In this document: positions 36,201 through 45,320 of the stretch, in pieces
Numbering within the stretch: the first letter of the stretch is position 1
Layout of the letters: the number at the start of each line of letters is the position of its first letter
Assembly (NCBI GenBank): GCA_944320975.1
Contig: CALUJM010000001.1
Location: 62,001 to 126,000, forward strand
Reading direction: 5' to 3'
Source of the DNA: an uncultured Atopobiaceae bacterium
GTDB lineage: Bacteria; Actinomycetota; Coriobacteriia; Coriobacteriales; Atopobiaceae
Length of the DNA: 64,000 nt
Position numbers and translations under genes: made by a program
Notes under the pieces: model-generated
What the model was told of the DNA's origin: nothing
The model's input: the letters and a program-made list of their open reading frames with translations, nothing else
Databases searched by the model: none

Positions 36201-38222
36201 ATACTCGTTCGTGCCCTCAACGCTCAGCCCCTGGGAGCCCGTCATGTTGTTACCGAAGTCCGTCTCGTCCAGCGAGTCGGTAAGCCCCGTGTTGTTGAAC
36301 GCACCGTAGCCGATGATCACGCCCTCATTGGTAAAAACCTTCTGCGCCTCTGCGACGGTAGTCGCCTCGTTGACGGACGCGAGCGTGGGGCAGCCGGCGA
36401 GCGCGTTGGTCTCGAGCAGCTTGATGTCCTTCGGCTGCTCGAACGTGATGCTCGTGAGCGCGTTCGCGAACTTGAGCGCGTCACGGCGGACGGTGTCGAC
36501 GGTGTAGGTCTCCCCGCCGACCGTGAGCGTGCCGGGGACCGTCGCGTTCGTCAGGTTGGGCGGGCAGTACACGAATGACGCGGTGCCGTCCTCATCCAAG
36601 GTGTACACGAGGCCGTTCGCGTCAACGTGCACCGTGCCCGAGACGTTGGCCAGCGGCGAGGACAGACTCGAGAAGGCGCCCGCCTCCACCGTGAAGGTGT
36701 GGTCGGGCTCAAAGGTGACGTCCTCCACGTAGCGGCCGATGACCTCGAAGCCCGCGCCGATGTTCTGGACGTTCTCGCCGATCACCAGGTCGTAGCGCAG
36801 CTTGCCCGATGCGAACGTGGTGGGAAACGTCTGCACGTCCGCCGCGTCGTAAACGAGCTTGTGCAGGGCGACGCAGCTTTGGAAGGCATTCGAGCCGATG
36901 GAGGTGATCGATGTGGGGATCGTCGCCTCCTCGAGCGCATGGTCGCCGCTGTAGACCGCGCTGAAGTCCGTGCCACAGCTCGCATCGTCCGCGATCGTCA
37001 CCTTCCGGAGCATGTCGCACTCCTGGAACAGGTTGTTCATACTCGAGATCGTGACACCCGCACCGAGACTCACCTCGGAAAAGTCGGAATATGAGAACGC
37101 CGCATTGGGAATGGTCACCTCGACCATGTCCGGAATCGTCACCTTCTGCAGGCGCAGGCAGTAGCGCAGCGCCTGCTGGTCGATGGCGGTGACCTCGTCG
37201 GGCATCACGTACTCGGTCGCGTAGCGCCCGGCGGGGTACTTGACGAGGGTCCAGGTCTCGGGCTCCGTGCCGGTGCGGCAGTAGAGCGCACCATCCTCGC
37301 CCACGAAGTGCCCTTCCGCAGTCGCACCGCCCGTGATCTGGTACTCGGCCGCGTCGCACATGTAGAGCCAGTTGGTATCCGTGCTCGCAAGCGTGCTGGG
37401 GAGCACCACCACGCCGTCGGCGGTCATCGAGTTCTCGAGCACGCGCGAGCCGAGCGTTTCCACGCCCTCCTCGAAGGTGATCTTGGTAAGCGTCTGGATG
37501 TTGTGGAACGCGCCCATCTCGACGGTCTTCACGGTACCGGGGACGACGATCTCCTGGTCGAAGTTGTTGTTCTCGAACGCCCAGGTGCCGATGGAGGTCA
37601 CGGTGGAGGGAATGCTCACCCCGCCCGTCGCCCGGAGGCTGGAGAACGCATGGTTGCCGATACGCGTGATGCCCTCGCCAACCACGATGTTGTCGACGTT
37701 ATCGCGCGCCGCGCTGTAAAACGGCGACGTGCTGTAGTCCGGCATATCGCCGGTGCCCTCCACGTAGAGCGTGCGCACGCCGCGCTCGTCGCGCACCAGG
37801 CGCCAGGTGATCTGCGAGTTTGCGAGCGCGCCCTCGGCGAGAATCACGTCGGTCGGGCCGTCATACGTGACAAAATCACCCTCTATGGGCTGATGAGTCG
37901 CTCCTTCGGCCAACTGCACAGCGGTTGGTTCCGTACCGGAATCTTCCTCGACGTCCTTCTCGACACTTTGCTCCGCGTCCTGCTCGGCGTCCTTCTCATC
38001 CGCTTGCTCGACATCAGCCGGCAGCTCGATTCCGGGAACCTCGCCGTCCGCCTCGAGCGTGACGGCGGGCAGGACGAGCATGTACACCGTGACAAATACC
38101 ACGACAGCAGAGAGACAGGTGACGGCAATCTGCCAGACGCGGTGCCTGCGATAGCGCCGCTCAAGCCTCCGGGCAAGCTCGGTGATGCTCGGTGCCGGCC
38201 TCTTGTTGTTCCGAACGCCCAT
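30210..38222 (-). CDS. Giant LRR/Cna-B pilus tip-like adhesin with LPSTG
   Basis: 2,670 residues. An N-terminal signal segment (VWQIAVTCLSAVVVFVTVYMLVLPAVTLE) follows a basic region. Next is a Glu/Asp-rich linker, then BspA-type leucine-rich repeats (about residues 150-700, units like ITRIGNHAFSSL and VTSIGTWAFENN) that usually bind host proteins. A long beta-rich region of DUF11/Cna-B-like repeats follows, then a final Cna-B domain (VALTKVDGDTGKPLAGAAF) and LPSTG with a membrane helix and RRRREGGDAL. Size and operon position suggest the tip or major adhesin of the pilus. Its ATG is the base next to the stop of the signal peptidase, so their translation is coupled. Confidence 0.9.
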   Translation of the reverse strand: MGVRNNKRPAPSITELARRLERRYRRHRVWQIAVTCLSAVVVFVTVYMLVLPAVTLEADGEVPGIELPADVEQADEKDAEQDAEQSVEKDVEEDSGTEPTAVQLAEGATHQPIEGDFVTYDGPTDVILAEGALANSQITWRLVRDERGVRTLYVEGTGDMPDYSTSPFYSAARDNVDNIVVGEGITRIGNHAFSSLRATGGVSIPSTVTSIGTWAFENNNFDQEIVVPGTVKTVEMGAFHNIQTLTKITFEEGVETLGSRVLENSMTADGVVVLPSTLASTDTNWLYMCDAAEYQITGGATAEGHFVGEDGALYCRTGTEPETWTLVKYPAGRYATEYVMPDEVTAIDQQALRYCLRLQKVTIPDMVEVTIPNAAFSYSDFSEVSLGAGVTISSMNNLFQECDMLRKVTIADDASCGTDFSAVYSGDHALEEATIPTSITSIGSNAFQSCVALHKLVYDAADVQTFPTTFASGKLRYDLVIGENVQNIGAGFEVIGRYVEDVTFEPDHTFTVEAGAFSSLSSPLANVSGTVHVDANGLVYTLDEDGTASFVYCPPNLTNATVPGTLTVGGETYTVDTVRRDALKFANALTSITFEQPKDIKLLETNALAGCPTLASVNEATTVAEAQKVFTNEGVIIGYGAFNNTGLTDSLDETDFGNNMTGSQGLSVEGTNEYAGLPALEISVDGDPEWVPVKDDESAGGYRLLTGNSLQIRAKLTIGAQPKDAAYRIFVHFTTADGSLSDTFRPGAEVTYGGQTIKSYATEDPYTFCLEFIPSVSGTIDFPVSMFYPSPSSAGGGALIWGEIGKPLKSAGLIDTDGKVKLDESHRPSNNEDMIFAQWTTEQARWDVNKSAASGTANMQVVKGDTEGEGKLAGELVWNISHSQAGGNTSGSAGKDYVKYYELVDTLTMPAGMALEEAVAEAIENGEVQVVMTNPSSQRWVATMVAAGKPVISVKNTANSDDTPKEIELELNDEGRLEFRFQFENSSGDTVGSSEMVFRSLAITLYPDAVTIDLAEYGQSGTPQITNEADSTIHYQHGESHSSHREVKTNLGSGAGSLSVTQTSPLDSDDVAYLGEDVIYTVSLSNPGAMDYTLDGTEPFRVTNTLGQNAYIKPENMEEMFKGKDGDKLEIVIGNATLLMAEGGSPAVTPAYGDGSAYQTPTNSDLKSTDGHTLTISKMDDGLYQLVVDDRPAVTGESVEALLLGVGYDVTPDVTYTCTWTLAEANEPYTIKGSTTIDYKVPTTIKNTFQATDADYGGEYPEETLTTVTNQVTVNRGVKSPAQLSHDFVREAVLDKGYQVYRGGTAQDVSLSGVQDLDVIDYSIDLTHYGNGTYENLPIFDTITGNQRLLVPVEENLALADKGLDEVTFDSTDYYVLAEDGIYEDVYVGVGEGIDPKQYWRADSITVAGGTTSIVWYIGEAPAESFQLSLRYQTVVDTAGVSGNFAVGNTVRANDASKGNLWASVTGGGSMIGFTKDIVVTRDGTNPENDVLAADDFSAIERGAPVTYRLKFTNTVSDSYTLKNTDLIDALPNNYGAFTWDKDKITVKVVGSSDEVKNNGWTTNWSVKDAYTKDDYSYRGPIQTNNQQYLCWNEDASLTIPRGESAYVYVTLTFPDGEDWQSYCDATAGRWVYNALWVCGYESTVSHELSEQGSVLLQKGVYGAYTGIAGSSNISYDGNRYYYSNKDGVNHGAIYYIALVNTGNKRLYVNDIQDYLPRGISFATLYSTGSTSGGTSNPINTASGTASSITNPFVTFSGLEGGAEIAYKKATITKSGSGRTAVFNVAPAGDGEGSIGYDEELEKCYLEKNEALVFAYRTTTGSEAASSDDTATNLVAMAYSDPSGSGVRLSTEDGLRVTGYEGAAPDGQTNLGSPNDDPLPEIMTAEAFKPESYGFTDEEDNANWLVSDVSLTRGDIIPGITKSAIEVTDTAPGASPRKYAGSAAPESIITWNVRAYNTGNQSMNDYMITDELPAPYTFVGDVVHVGIYDAHGNSIWTLDQRPMVTIGEHEPGAEEVEVKWRGETEADYIKADGTWYYLSSNLNSPTTGDPNFQMSLSYEDGREVLRIRFKFSGRNVQGNGGYSDVQFSSRNMSGTYKNGVYTNYAYLTPLTQEFDATYQGTDTKITAATSDKTEREWHSVMASTSINVASGSVAGIQKDITENGTAGSNTASSWGQTNAIRLEGEASEVTDGNLTYGFTVTNSTGQALSDLVMIDNLPRVGDVSAFDSTAARNSEFSVLLADGKFDIRLVSGEGESATTKALTAGADYTVEYRTDETPTFTDEDWDGDNDGAWTSDVTKLDDVTAFRIKLNKPIPDRSKVLVSFKAKTGSDATPDAAAWNSFGYSCRRPTTQAGVFDTVQAMTSVVGVRMPTVPTLTKETVNAQNAPVPAKSDATFKFMVYEGDAVLYTDEADLEAKLDADKRAHETVELTVKQGQSEAEQLRSLADWTWEHDQTYSVTELPAMEEGYSFQGIRGTNGSASGTIDPASRTYTFTYQRDRAERITCVNLYEEWSVALTKVDGDTGKPLAGAAFALYSPTEPAVKPTVPSGLEDVSETVQVSGTTYYLYSVIDLASESKHTWSGLTGQDYYLVEVRTPTGYVEPASGWRLYRSNADSTKLTLDFTVENHVPYELPSTGGAGRAAMLAAGAALAVGALAGSVWRRRREGGDAL

Positions 38223-38789
38223 CTAGCTCACCGGACCAAGCTCTGTAAGCGGCCAGATTCTAAACGAGATGTTGCCCACGACCTGCTCCTCGGCCACACA
38301 GCCAATAGTTGAGCTGCGGCTATCGACAGACGTTGCTCGATGGTCGCCCATGACAAAGTAGCGCCCATCGGGCACCTGATAAGGAAGATTGATGTCGCAC
38401 TCACCAAGCGCCTTGTCCGTGAGATAGGGCTCGTCTAGCGCCTGGTCGTTCACGAACACGTTGCCGTACTTGTCGATGTCGACCCAATCGCCAGGACCGG
38501 CGATGACACGCTTAACAAGTATTTTGTTGTTGTAGTAGAAGGCGATGACGTCGCCGGGCTCGAAGACGCCCCCTTTTATAGACACCACGAGCTGACCGTC
38601 GTGCAGCGTAGGAGTCATGGAGGAGCCCGTGATCTGCAGGACCGGCGTCGCCAGCGTTGCCACGAGCACCGCCGCGGCGGCAACCGTCACAAGGATTGCC
38701 AGCGTGCTGCGCAAGGCCCTCGCAAAGCGGCTTCTGGTGAGCTCTCGCTCCAGCTCTGTGTAGAGGACGTCCAGCGTGGGGACTTCCAA
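38223..38789 (-). CDS. Signal peptidase I, pilus-operon type (C-terminal part of a broken frame)
   Basis: 188 codons are open from a TTG at 38789, but no ribosome-binding site precedes it; the real N-terminus is probably in the short ORF 38848-39036, joined if the C tract has nine bases (270 residues in total). The protein is a membrane Ser/Lys protease that removes signal peptides. The membrane helix is followed by the Ser motif ITGSSMTPTLHDG, the Lys motif NKILVKRVIAGPGD and the box GDHRATSVDSR. Its place directly ahead of the tip adhesin and pilins suggests dedication to pilus subunits. Confidence 0.88.
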   Translation of the reverse strand: MEVPTLDVLYTELERELTRSRFARALRSTLAILVTVAAAAVLVATLATPVLQITGSSMTPTLHDGQLVVSIKGGVFEPGDVIAFYYNNKILVKRVIAGPGDWVDIDKYGNVFVNDQALDEPYLTDKALGECDINLPYQVPDGRYFVMGDHRATSVDSRSSTIGCVAEEQVVGNISFRIWPLTELGPVS

Positions 38790-38847
38790 GTGTGCAGAGT
38801 CTCGCTCAGCAACGAGACCCGCCGCTCCACTGGAGCCCCGAATCGTA

Positions 38848-39036
38848 TCAGTTTGAAGTCTTAGCCGTGAAGGGAGGGGGGGGGGTCGCTGCTCTTCCGT
38901 ATTGAGTGGCTATATCGCGCTCATAATGAGCACCGACATACGGTATCGAGGAGGCGGGGCTAGCGTTGCTCTCCTCCTGCGCTATGAGGAGCTCGAGTAG
39001 CTCCCTCTTGGTCAGCTGTCCAAGCTCCCGTCTCAC
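38848..39036 (-). CDS. Short ORF: probable N-terminus of the signal peptidase, frame lost at poly-C
   Basis: 62 residues, GTG start at 39036. The N-terminal MRRELGQLTKRELLELLIAQ looks like the Leu-rich helix found ahead of pilus-locus signal peptidases in related bacteria (from memory of the family). After GRAAT the codons run through ten C and, in this assembly, give PPPPFTAKTSN and a stop. With nine C the frame reads PPLPSRLRLQTDTIRG... and continues without a stop into LEVPTLD, the start of the open signal-peptidase frame. It heads the pilus operon, so its state may set expression of everything downstream by coupling or Rho polarity. Confidence 0.75.
   Translation of the reverse strand: MRRELGQLTKRELLELLIAQEESNASPASSIPYVGAHYERDIATQYGRAATPPPPFTAKTSN
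38876..38885 (-). repeat. Homopolymer tract (C10 on the coding strand) in the signal peptidase gene
   Basis: Ten G on the plus strand, ten C on the coding strand, about 53 codons into the gene. Lengths 9 or 12 restore the full signal peptidase; 10 and 11 end after a few codons. This is the same length and same offset as the tract in the giant adhesin. Confidence 0.9.
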
Positions 39037-39267
39037 CGTTTCCGTCTTTCGCCTGCTAATTGAGCTGTTGCAATTCTGCTGAATGAAGCAAATCTAACAT
39101 ACCCTCAACCCTGCCTTAAGCGCCGAAATCCGCTATTTACTGGGCACACTTTGCCGCTGGCTTCAATATTAATTTTGAATTTTATGTTTAAAAAGCGTAG
39201 AGGAGGGGGGATATAATGCGTTCTCTATCAACGCAATGCTGGATAAATCCAAAAACGTTGGAGATTG
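39037..39267. other. Intergenic region upstream of the pilus operon
   Basis: AT-rich for this genome; no gene supported. It should hold the promoter of the pilus operon (minus strand). On the plus strand a TATAAT (39212-39217) follows a G6 run and TTTAAA 19 bases upstream, but no plus-strand gene follows. The palindrome GCGTT...AACGC around 39218-39234 is short. Confidence 0.4.
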
Positions 39268-41601
39268 TTAATCGATCTGCGGGATAGTCCACATATTTGA
39301 CCTGTAACTTGTGGGCCTACAAAGAGCGATAATCCGCCCCCTGTTCTTTTGTGGAATATTGGTGGAGTTGGGCGCGGTGTCCGTGGCCGTCTGGCCATCA
39401 TCGGCCACGCTACCGTAGACGGTCGTGTAGTTGGCGAAGCTGCTCTCCTCGCGGATGCCGTAGTAGTAGGCGTAGCCTTCGTTGTCGTACTTCTCGAGCG
39501 TGAGCCCCGGGTATTGGCTGGCGAGAAGGGCGCCGAGGTCGATGGCATTATTCTTCGTGACCTCCTCCACCTTGGCGGTGAGCGTCACGAAGTTTCCAGC
39601 GGCGTCCGTGACCTGAGCGGCGTTGGCCGCGGTGTCGACGTTGCTGGAGTAGCGCCAGAGCGTGAAGGTGATCGTGGCATCGCCCTTGGGGCGCTTGCCC
39701 TGCTTGTCATCGGCATCCAGCCACTGCTTGGTGGCGGTGAACGTAGTGGTGCCCACGCGCAGGATCGTGGCGGTGCCCCCGTCGTAGACGGCCGTCGTGC
39801 TGGAGCCGTGGTTTGCGGACGCGGCGTTGTCGTAGGTGACGGTGTAGCCGTCGCCCGGCGTGGGGCCTGGGGTCTCGGGCGTGTACGTGAGGCCGTACTC
39901 GATGGGGAGGCCGTCCAGGCCGTAAGCGGGGGCGGTGAGCTTGTAGGTGCCGGACTCGGCGTCCCAGGTCCCCGTCCAGCCGGGCTGCTTGTTCACGACG
40001 GAGAGCGGCACCTCGTTGTCGGTGCCGTCGATGACCACAAAGTCGGAGGCCGGCGCGGGGCCCATGCTGAGCTTCTCCTCGCCCACCTTGGCCACGATCG
40101 TGTAGGTGGAGGTTGCCAGCAGCTGGAAGTTCAGGATGCCGTCCTCGCCCTGCGTGCGGTGGTAGCCCTCGGGCTCTGCGGCGCTGGAGAGGGTCCAGGT
40201 GACGTTATGGGTGATGCCGTTGCTGTCCTTGACCTGGGTGTAGAGGCCGGAGGCCGTGGCGGTGTAGGTGCCCACGCCGGTCTCCTTGACGGAGAAGAGC
40301 CTGGCGATGGCGTCCTCGCTCATGTCAAAGTACTTCTCGGCGTTCTCCTCGTTCAGGGGGAGGGGATCGCCGCCGTCGAGGGAGAACGTCAGGGAGAGGC
40401 CCTGCGCCACGGCGTCCGTCCCCGGGCGCTTGTTGCCGGAATCGTTGTTGTCATACCAGTTCATAGTGAGGGACGCGCTGCCGGAGGCGTTGCCCACGGG
40501 CTCGTAGGTGACGTCTGTCTGAGACGCGGCGTCCGCCTGCTCTTCAGAGGTCTCCTCGGTGGTCTCCTCGGTCGTGCTCTCTTCCTCGGCTTCCTCGACC
40601 ATGGGAAGCTCGATACCGAGCTGTTCGATGAGCTTGGCCGCTGCCGGAAGCGTGAGTTTGGCCTCCTGCGTATCCGCCTCATCGTCGGAGCTGGTCTGGA
40701 GAGCCCAGATGAGCTCGGCATCGTCCTCAGCGAGCAAGCTGCTCTCGAGGCTCACGGAGAGCTCCACATCAGATCGCGTCGATGTGATGGTCTGTTCGGT
40801 TTGGTCGGTTGATTCGACTTGGTCGACAGCTTGGTCGGTCTGGTCGATGGCAAGATCTTCGGGCTCCGTGAGGGTCACCTTGAGCGCGGTGCCCTCGTCC
40901 TGAGCCTCTGCCGTGGCAATACGGACAGTCGTGGGCTCGTCGTTCTCGTCGAGTTCGAAGATGTCGATGGGCTGGTCGGTGTCCTGAAGCGTCACGCCGT
41001 CAGGGAGCTTGACGGTGAAGTAGTCGCCTGCGATCAGGGACGCGGGGACGTCCGTGGTCTCGGCCTCCTGGTCGGACGTGTCTCCCTGAACAGCCGAATC
41101 AAGCGAGAAGGACAGGTCAACTGAGGCGGGAAGCTGCTCGGGGAGCAGATCGAGGGGGTCGGTGCCCTCGGCGCCCTCCTCGGGCTCCGCGTCCTTCTCG
41201 GCATCTTGGTCGGTGGTGTTCAGAAGCTCCTGAACGGCACCGTAGTCGATGACGAGGTTGTCAGCCATGAGCATGAGATGGGTCGTGTCGCCGGTCCAAT
41301 CCCACGCCTCCGTGCGGACGTCCTCAGGCTCGGACTCGAGCTCCGGCTCTTGGCTATTGTCTGTTTGGTCGGGGTTGGTCGATTCCTCCGTCAGAACCAG
41401 GTCCTGCAGCTCGTCGCCCTGGATGACCTGAACGCTCTCCAGATTCTCGACGTCGGTTCCCAGAGGGGACGCAAATGCCGTGGAGAGTCCGTTGCCAAAC
41501 GCGGCCTCAAAGGAAAGGACGCCTGTGAGCATGACCGCGACGGCACGCTTCCATCTCTCCTGAGTCCCGCGCGCGGCCACCCTTGCGCGACGCTTGTCCA
41601 T
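39268..41601 (-). pseudogene. 3'-truncated surface protein gene, no wall anchor
   Basis: 777 codons from the ATG at 41601 (GGGGAG five bases upstream; the frame is open further but MDKRRARVAARGT starts a signal peptide ending near STAFA). Acidic Gln/Asp/Glu-rich stretches are followed by Cna-B/SpaA-like domains, for example TTFTATKQWLDADDKQGKRPKGD. In the last such domain the sequence leaves the family pattern after TATDTAPNSTN and ends IPQKNRG...WTIPQID, with no LPxTG motif, membrane helix or basic tail. A deletion or recombination near base 39350 is the likely cause. A secreted product is possible; a wall-bound one is not. Confidence 0.7.
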
Positions 41602-41979
41602 GCGCTCCCCGTTGCGCCTGTTCCAACCCACGCAATGATCCTTCCGACCGCTCACCCTCAACGTCAAGACACGGGTGAGCCCTATAGACACACAAAACGA
41701 CATATACCCTCTATTGCATGGGAGGGGGAAGGTTTCAATCAGGTTCCTGTTGACTTGCCTAAAGGTTGTATCTCAGACATAAGCGCAGCTAATGCGCGCT
41801 ATTTCGTTGCATTAATCCAATAGTCAACGGTGTTCGATTCATGGACAAATGTCCTGCCCCTTGGTCGAATGGGCTACCCGTGTTTGGTTGTCTTGACAAA
41901 CATAAGGAATAGGGGCGACCACTTATGTGTGTAGTCGCCCCGTAATACGTTCTACCTCGTATTTTGTCGTTGTTAGTCG
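41602..41979. other. Intergenic region between Nudix gene and truncated surface gene
   Basis: Nothing coding is supported. It carries the promoter region of the surface gene (AT-rich, minus strand, no clear consensus) and, at its far end, the hairpin at 41912-41941. Confidence 0.5.
41912..41941 (-). terminator. Terminator of the Nudix gene
   Basis: GGGGCGAC at 41912-41919 pairs with GTCGCCCC at 41934-41941; on the minus strand the stem is followed by TATTCCTTATGTTTG. It lies 38 bp after the Nudix stop codon. Confidence 0.6.
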
Positions 41980-42717
41980 TTAGTCGTCAGATAGTCGACG
42001 AGAGATAGCATCACACAGGAGGGCGCCCACGACGGTCTTGGCGTCCTCGATGCGGCCGTCAAGCACGGCATCCACGAGCTCTCCGACTTCCACGAGGTCC
42101 ACGTTGATGAACTCGTCCGCGTCCGGGCTGGACTTGGAGAAGCTGAGGCCGGTGGCCATGTAGATGTGGATGAGCTCGTCACAGAAGCCCGCTGAGCTTG
42201 CAATGGTAGTTAGGTACGCGATCTTCTCGGCCTCCATGCCGGTCTCTTCCAGCAGCTCACGGCTTGCGCACTCGAGCGGATCCTCGCCGGGAGCGAGCTT
42301 TCCGGCAGGTATCTCTACCGTCACGCGGCCCAGAGCCGTCCGGTACTGGCGCACCAGGCAGATGCGGCCCTCGTCTGTGAGCGCAACGACCGCCACAGCA
42401 CCGGGATGGCGCACAACGTCGCGAATGGCGTTGCGCCCGTCTGGGAGCTGAACGCGCAGACGGTCCACGTTGAAAATGCGGCCCGTCCAGGCAACATCCT
42501 CGGTGACCGGGCTCTCCGCAAGCGCAGCGTCACGTGGATCGTCATCACCGAGCACAAGCTCGCGCTCCTCGGGCGCGCCCGACAGATGGTCCTGTGATGC
42601 ACGGTCCCCGTCATAAGTGAAGGCAGCGACGGAGTCCCTGATGTCGTCTACCGCGTAGTCGAGAGACTCCGGCGTTGGCTCTGTCACATCATTGGCCGCT
42701 ATCTTGTCATCGGACAT
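41980..42717 (-). CDS. Nudix hydrolase, ADP-ribose pyrophosphatase type
   Basis: 245 residues; the Nudix domain occupies the second half. The complete Nudix box is present: G-K-L-A-P-G-E, seven residues, then RELLEETGM. The preceding GRVTVEIPAGKL and the following SAGFCDELIHIYMATGL match ADP-ribose pyrophosphatases, which cleave ADP-ribose and related sugars to AMP and ribose 5-phosphate. The N-terminal 75 residues are acidic and not found in short family members. It is monocistronic on the minus strand; its closest neighbours are unrelated. Confidence 0.92.
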   Translation of the reverse strand: MSDDKIAANDVTEPTPESLDYAVDDIRDSVAAFTYDGDRASQDHLSGAPEERELVLGDDDPRDAALAESPVTEDVAWTGRIFNVDRLRVQLPDGRNAIRDVVRHPGAVAVVALTDEGRICLVRQYRTALGRVTVEIPAGKLAPGEDPLECASRELLEETGMEAEKIAYLTTIASSAGFCDELIHIYMATGLSFSKSSPDADEFINVDLVEVGELVDAVLDGRIEDAKTVVGALLCDAISRRLSDD

Positions 42718-43238
42718 GTGCTCCCCCTGACAGTTTTTGGTTTGGGCGTTCGCCCGTTGTTGACACGTTGGTCATTGTAGCCGTCATTTGCACATGACCA
42801 TAGGTAGCGTACCGGCTAGGAAACATAACCGTTGGTTGTTTGGATACTCCAACGAATAAGCTAGACACAGAAGCGCCCGGAGATTCTCCTCCTGCAGCCG
42901 ATCCTCCATCTCACGGCATTGTCAGAAGATGCAAACTTTTGGCTGATGTGGTCGACGATATAGTCGATGTGCGTTGCTACCTTGTGTTTTGAACACCCTA
43001 TAGTTCAACTCGAGGGTTTTCCGGGTGCTTGCATGTGCAGTTGCAGCTCCCCTGGCAGTCGATGAGATTCAATGTGGTTGAGGGTTTGTACCGTAGTCGC
43101 TCATCGAAAATGTCTTCGACTATGTTGCACATTCTAGGCGGATATTGGTTGACGCTTCTCGAATAGTGCAACGTGAGGACGTATAATCTACGACGCACAA
43201 ACGAACACGTTATGGACTTGCAACACAGGAGCGACTGA
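42718..43238. other. Divergent intergenic region
   Basis: 521 bp between two divergently transcribed genes. No gene is supported. For the plus-strand gene a TATAAT occurs at 43182-43187, 50 bases before the start codon, without a good -35 (TTGACG lies too far upstream at 43149-43154). The minus side has TACAAT upstream of the Nudix gene. Several short dyads are present but nothing that matches a known RNA. Confidence 0.45.
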
Positions 43239-43736
43239 ATGGGAATCACGAAGAGGGAAGTGGCGGATCAGCTTGGCGTGGCCAAGCAGACGGTGGTGAA
43301 CTACATCGACCGACTTGGTTTGGCGCCCGAACACGTCACGCGTGTGGGCAAGACCGACGTTCTGGATGACTTTGCCGTCTCCGCCCTGGCCGATGCGCTG
43401 GGAAAGAACATCCCCCTCAAGGCTCCCTCTGCCATCACAGAGGAGTCCGCGCCGGAGGCGAGCGTCCAGGACTCCGTCATCACCGCCCTCAACGCACGCA
43501 TCGCCGACCTCAAGGAGCAGAACAGCCGCCTCGTTTCCGAGCTCATGGAGCTGCGGGCATCCCGGGACCGCGAGGTCGCGGAGCTTCGTGACCAGCTTGC
43601 CGCCGCGAACGACCGGTCCGCCCGCCTTGCGGACCGCGTGGCCGGCATCGCAGAGCGCCAGCAGGCCATCGCTGCGCTCCCATGGTGGAAGCGCAGCTAC
43701 TTTGCGACCAAGCTCCTGGGCGCGGGCTCCGAGTAG
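43239..43736 (+). CDS. HTH plus coiled-coil DNA-binding protein (DUF536/replication-associated-like)
   Basis: 165 residues. The N-terminus ITKREVADQLGVAKQTVVNYIDRLGL is a MerR-like helix-turn-helix. A Ser/Ala/Pro linker and a long heptad coiled coil (about residues 80-145; LNARIADLKEQNSRLVSEL...) follow, ending with WWKRSYFATKLLG. This plan resembles plasmid-associated DUF536 proteins of Firmicutes and some KfrA-like partition factors. The function here is unknown; a nucleoid or regulatory DNA-binding role is inferred. It stands alone, with a strong terminator. Confidence 0.8.
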   Translation: MGITKREVADQLGVAKQTVVNYIDRLGLAPEHVTRVGKTDVLDDFAVSALADALGKNIPLKAPSAITEESAPEASVQDSVITALNARIADLKEQNSRLVSELMELRASRDREVAELRDQLAAANDRSARLADRVAGIAERQQAIAALPWWKRSYFATKLLGAGSE

Positions 43737-43756
43737 CTTTCTCCAGGTGCCGAAAT

Positions 43757-43793
43757 AGCCCCATCTGCGTGTCGCCCGTACGCAGATGGGGCT
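43757..43793 (+). terminator. Rho-independent terminator
   Basis: A 14-bp stem, AGCCCCATCTGCGT at 43757-43770 and its complement at 43780-43793, followed by TTTTT. It ends the HTH/coiled-coil gene 21 bp after its stop. Confidence 0.88.
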
Positions 43794-43912
43794 TTTTCGT
43801 ACCGTGCGCACGCATTTCTCGGTTATTTGGCACCATGACGCACATTTGGCCGGGATTTGGCACCACACTTAGCGAAGGCCTAGAACCGGCCTAGCACCAG
43901 GCCTACCAGAAC

Positions 43913-43980
43913 ATGTTCGACAACAGAAACCGCAGGTAGACATTTTCACGTCTACCTGCGGTTATTCGTTAGTCGAACAT
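43913..43980. terminator. Two-tier palindrome, probable purD terminator
   Basis: The inner stem AACCGCAGGTAGAC (43928-43941) pairs with 43950-43963, and an outer stem ATGTTCGAC (43913-43921) pairs with 43972-43980. It lies 11 bp past the purD stop on the minus strand. The inner stem contains the CGCAGGTAG word seen at other intergenic sites. Confidence 0.65.
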
Positions 43981-43990
43981 CAACCAAACG

Positions 43991-45280
<1,290 letters not shown>

Positions 45281-45320
45281 GGGTTACCTCCTAGAACGGG
45301 CGGCCGCGGGGCCGCGTTGC

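Noticed and set aside
38789..38789. TTG as the true start of the signal peptidase
   Set aside because: No ribosome-binding site precedes it and the frame is open upstream to the C tract, joining the short ORF if one base is removed.
39205..39217. G6 run with a TATAAT, as a third phase-variable promoter
   Set aside because: Only six G, and no plus-strand gene follows; too short for a convincing switch.
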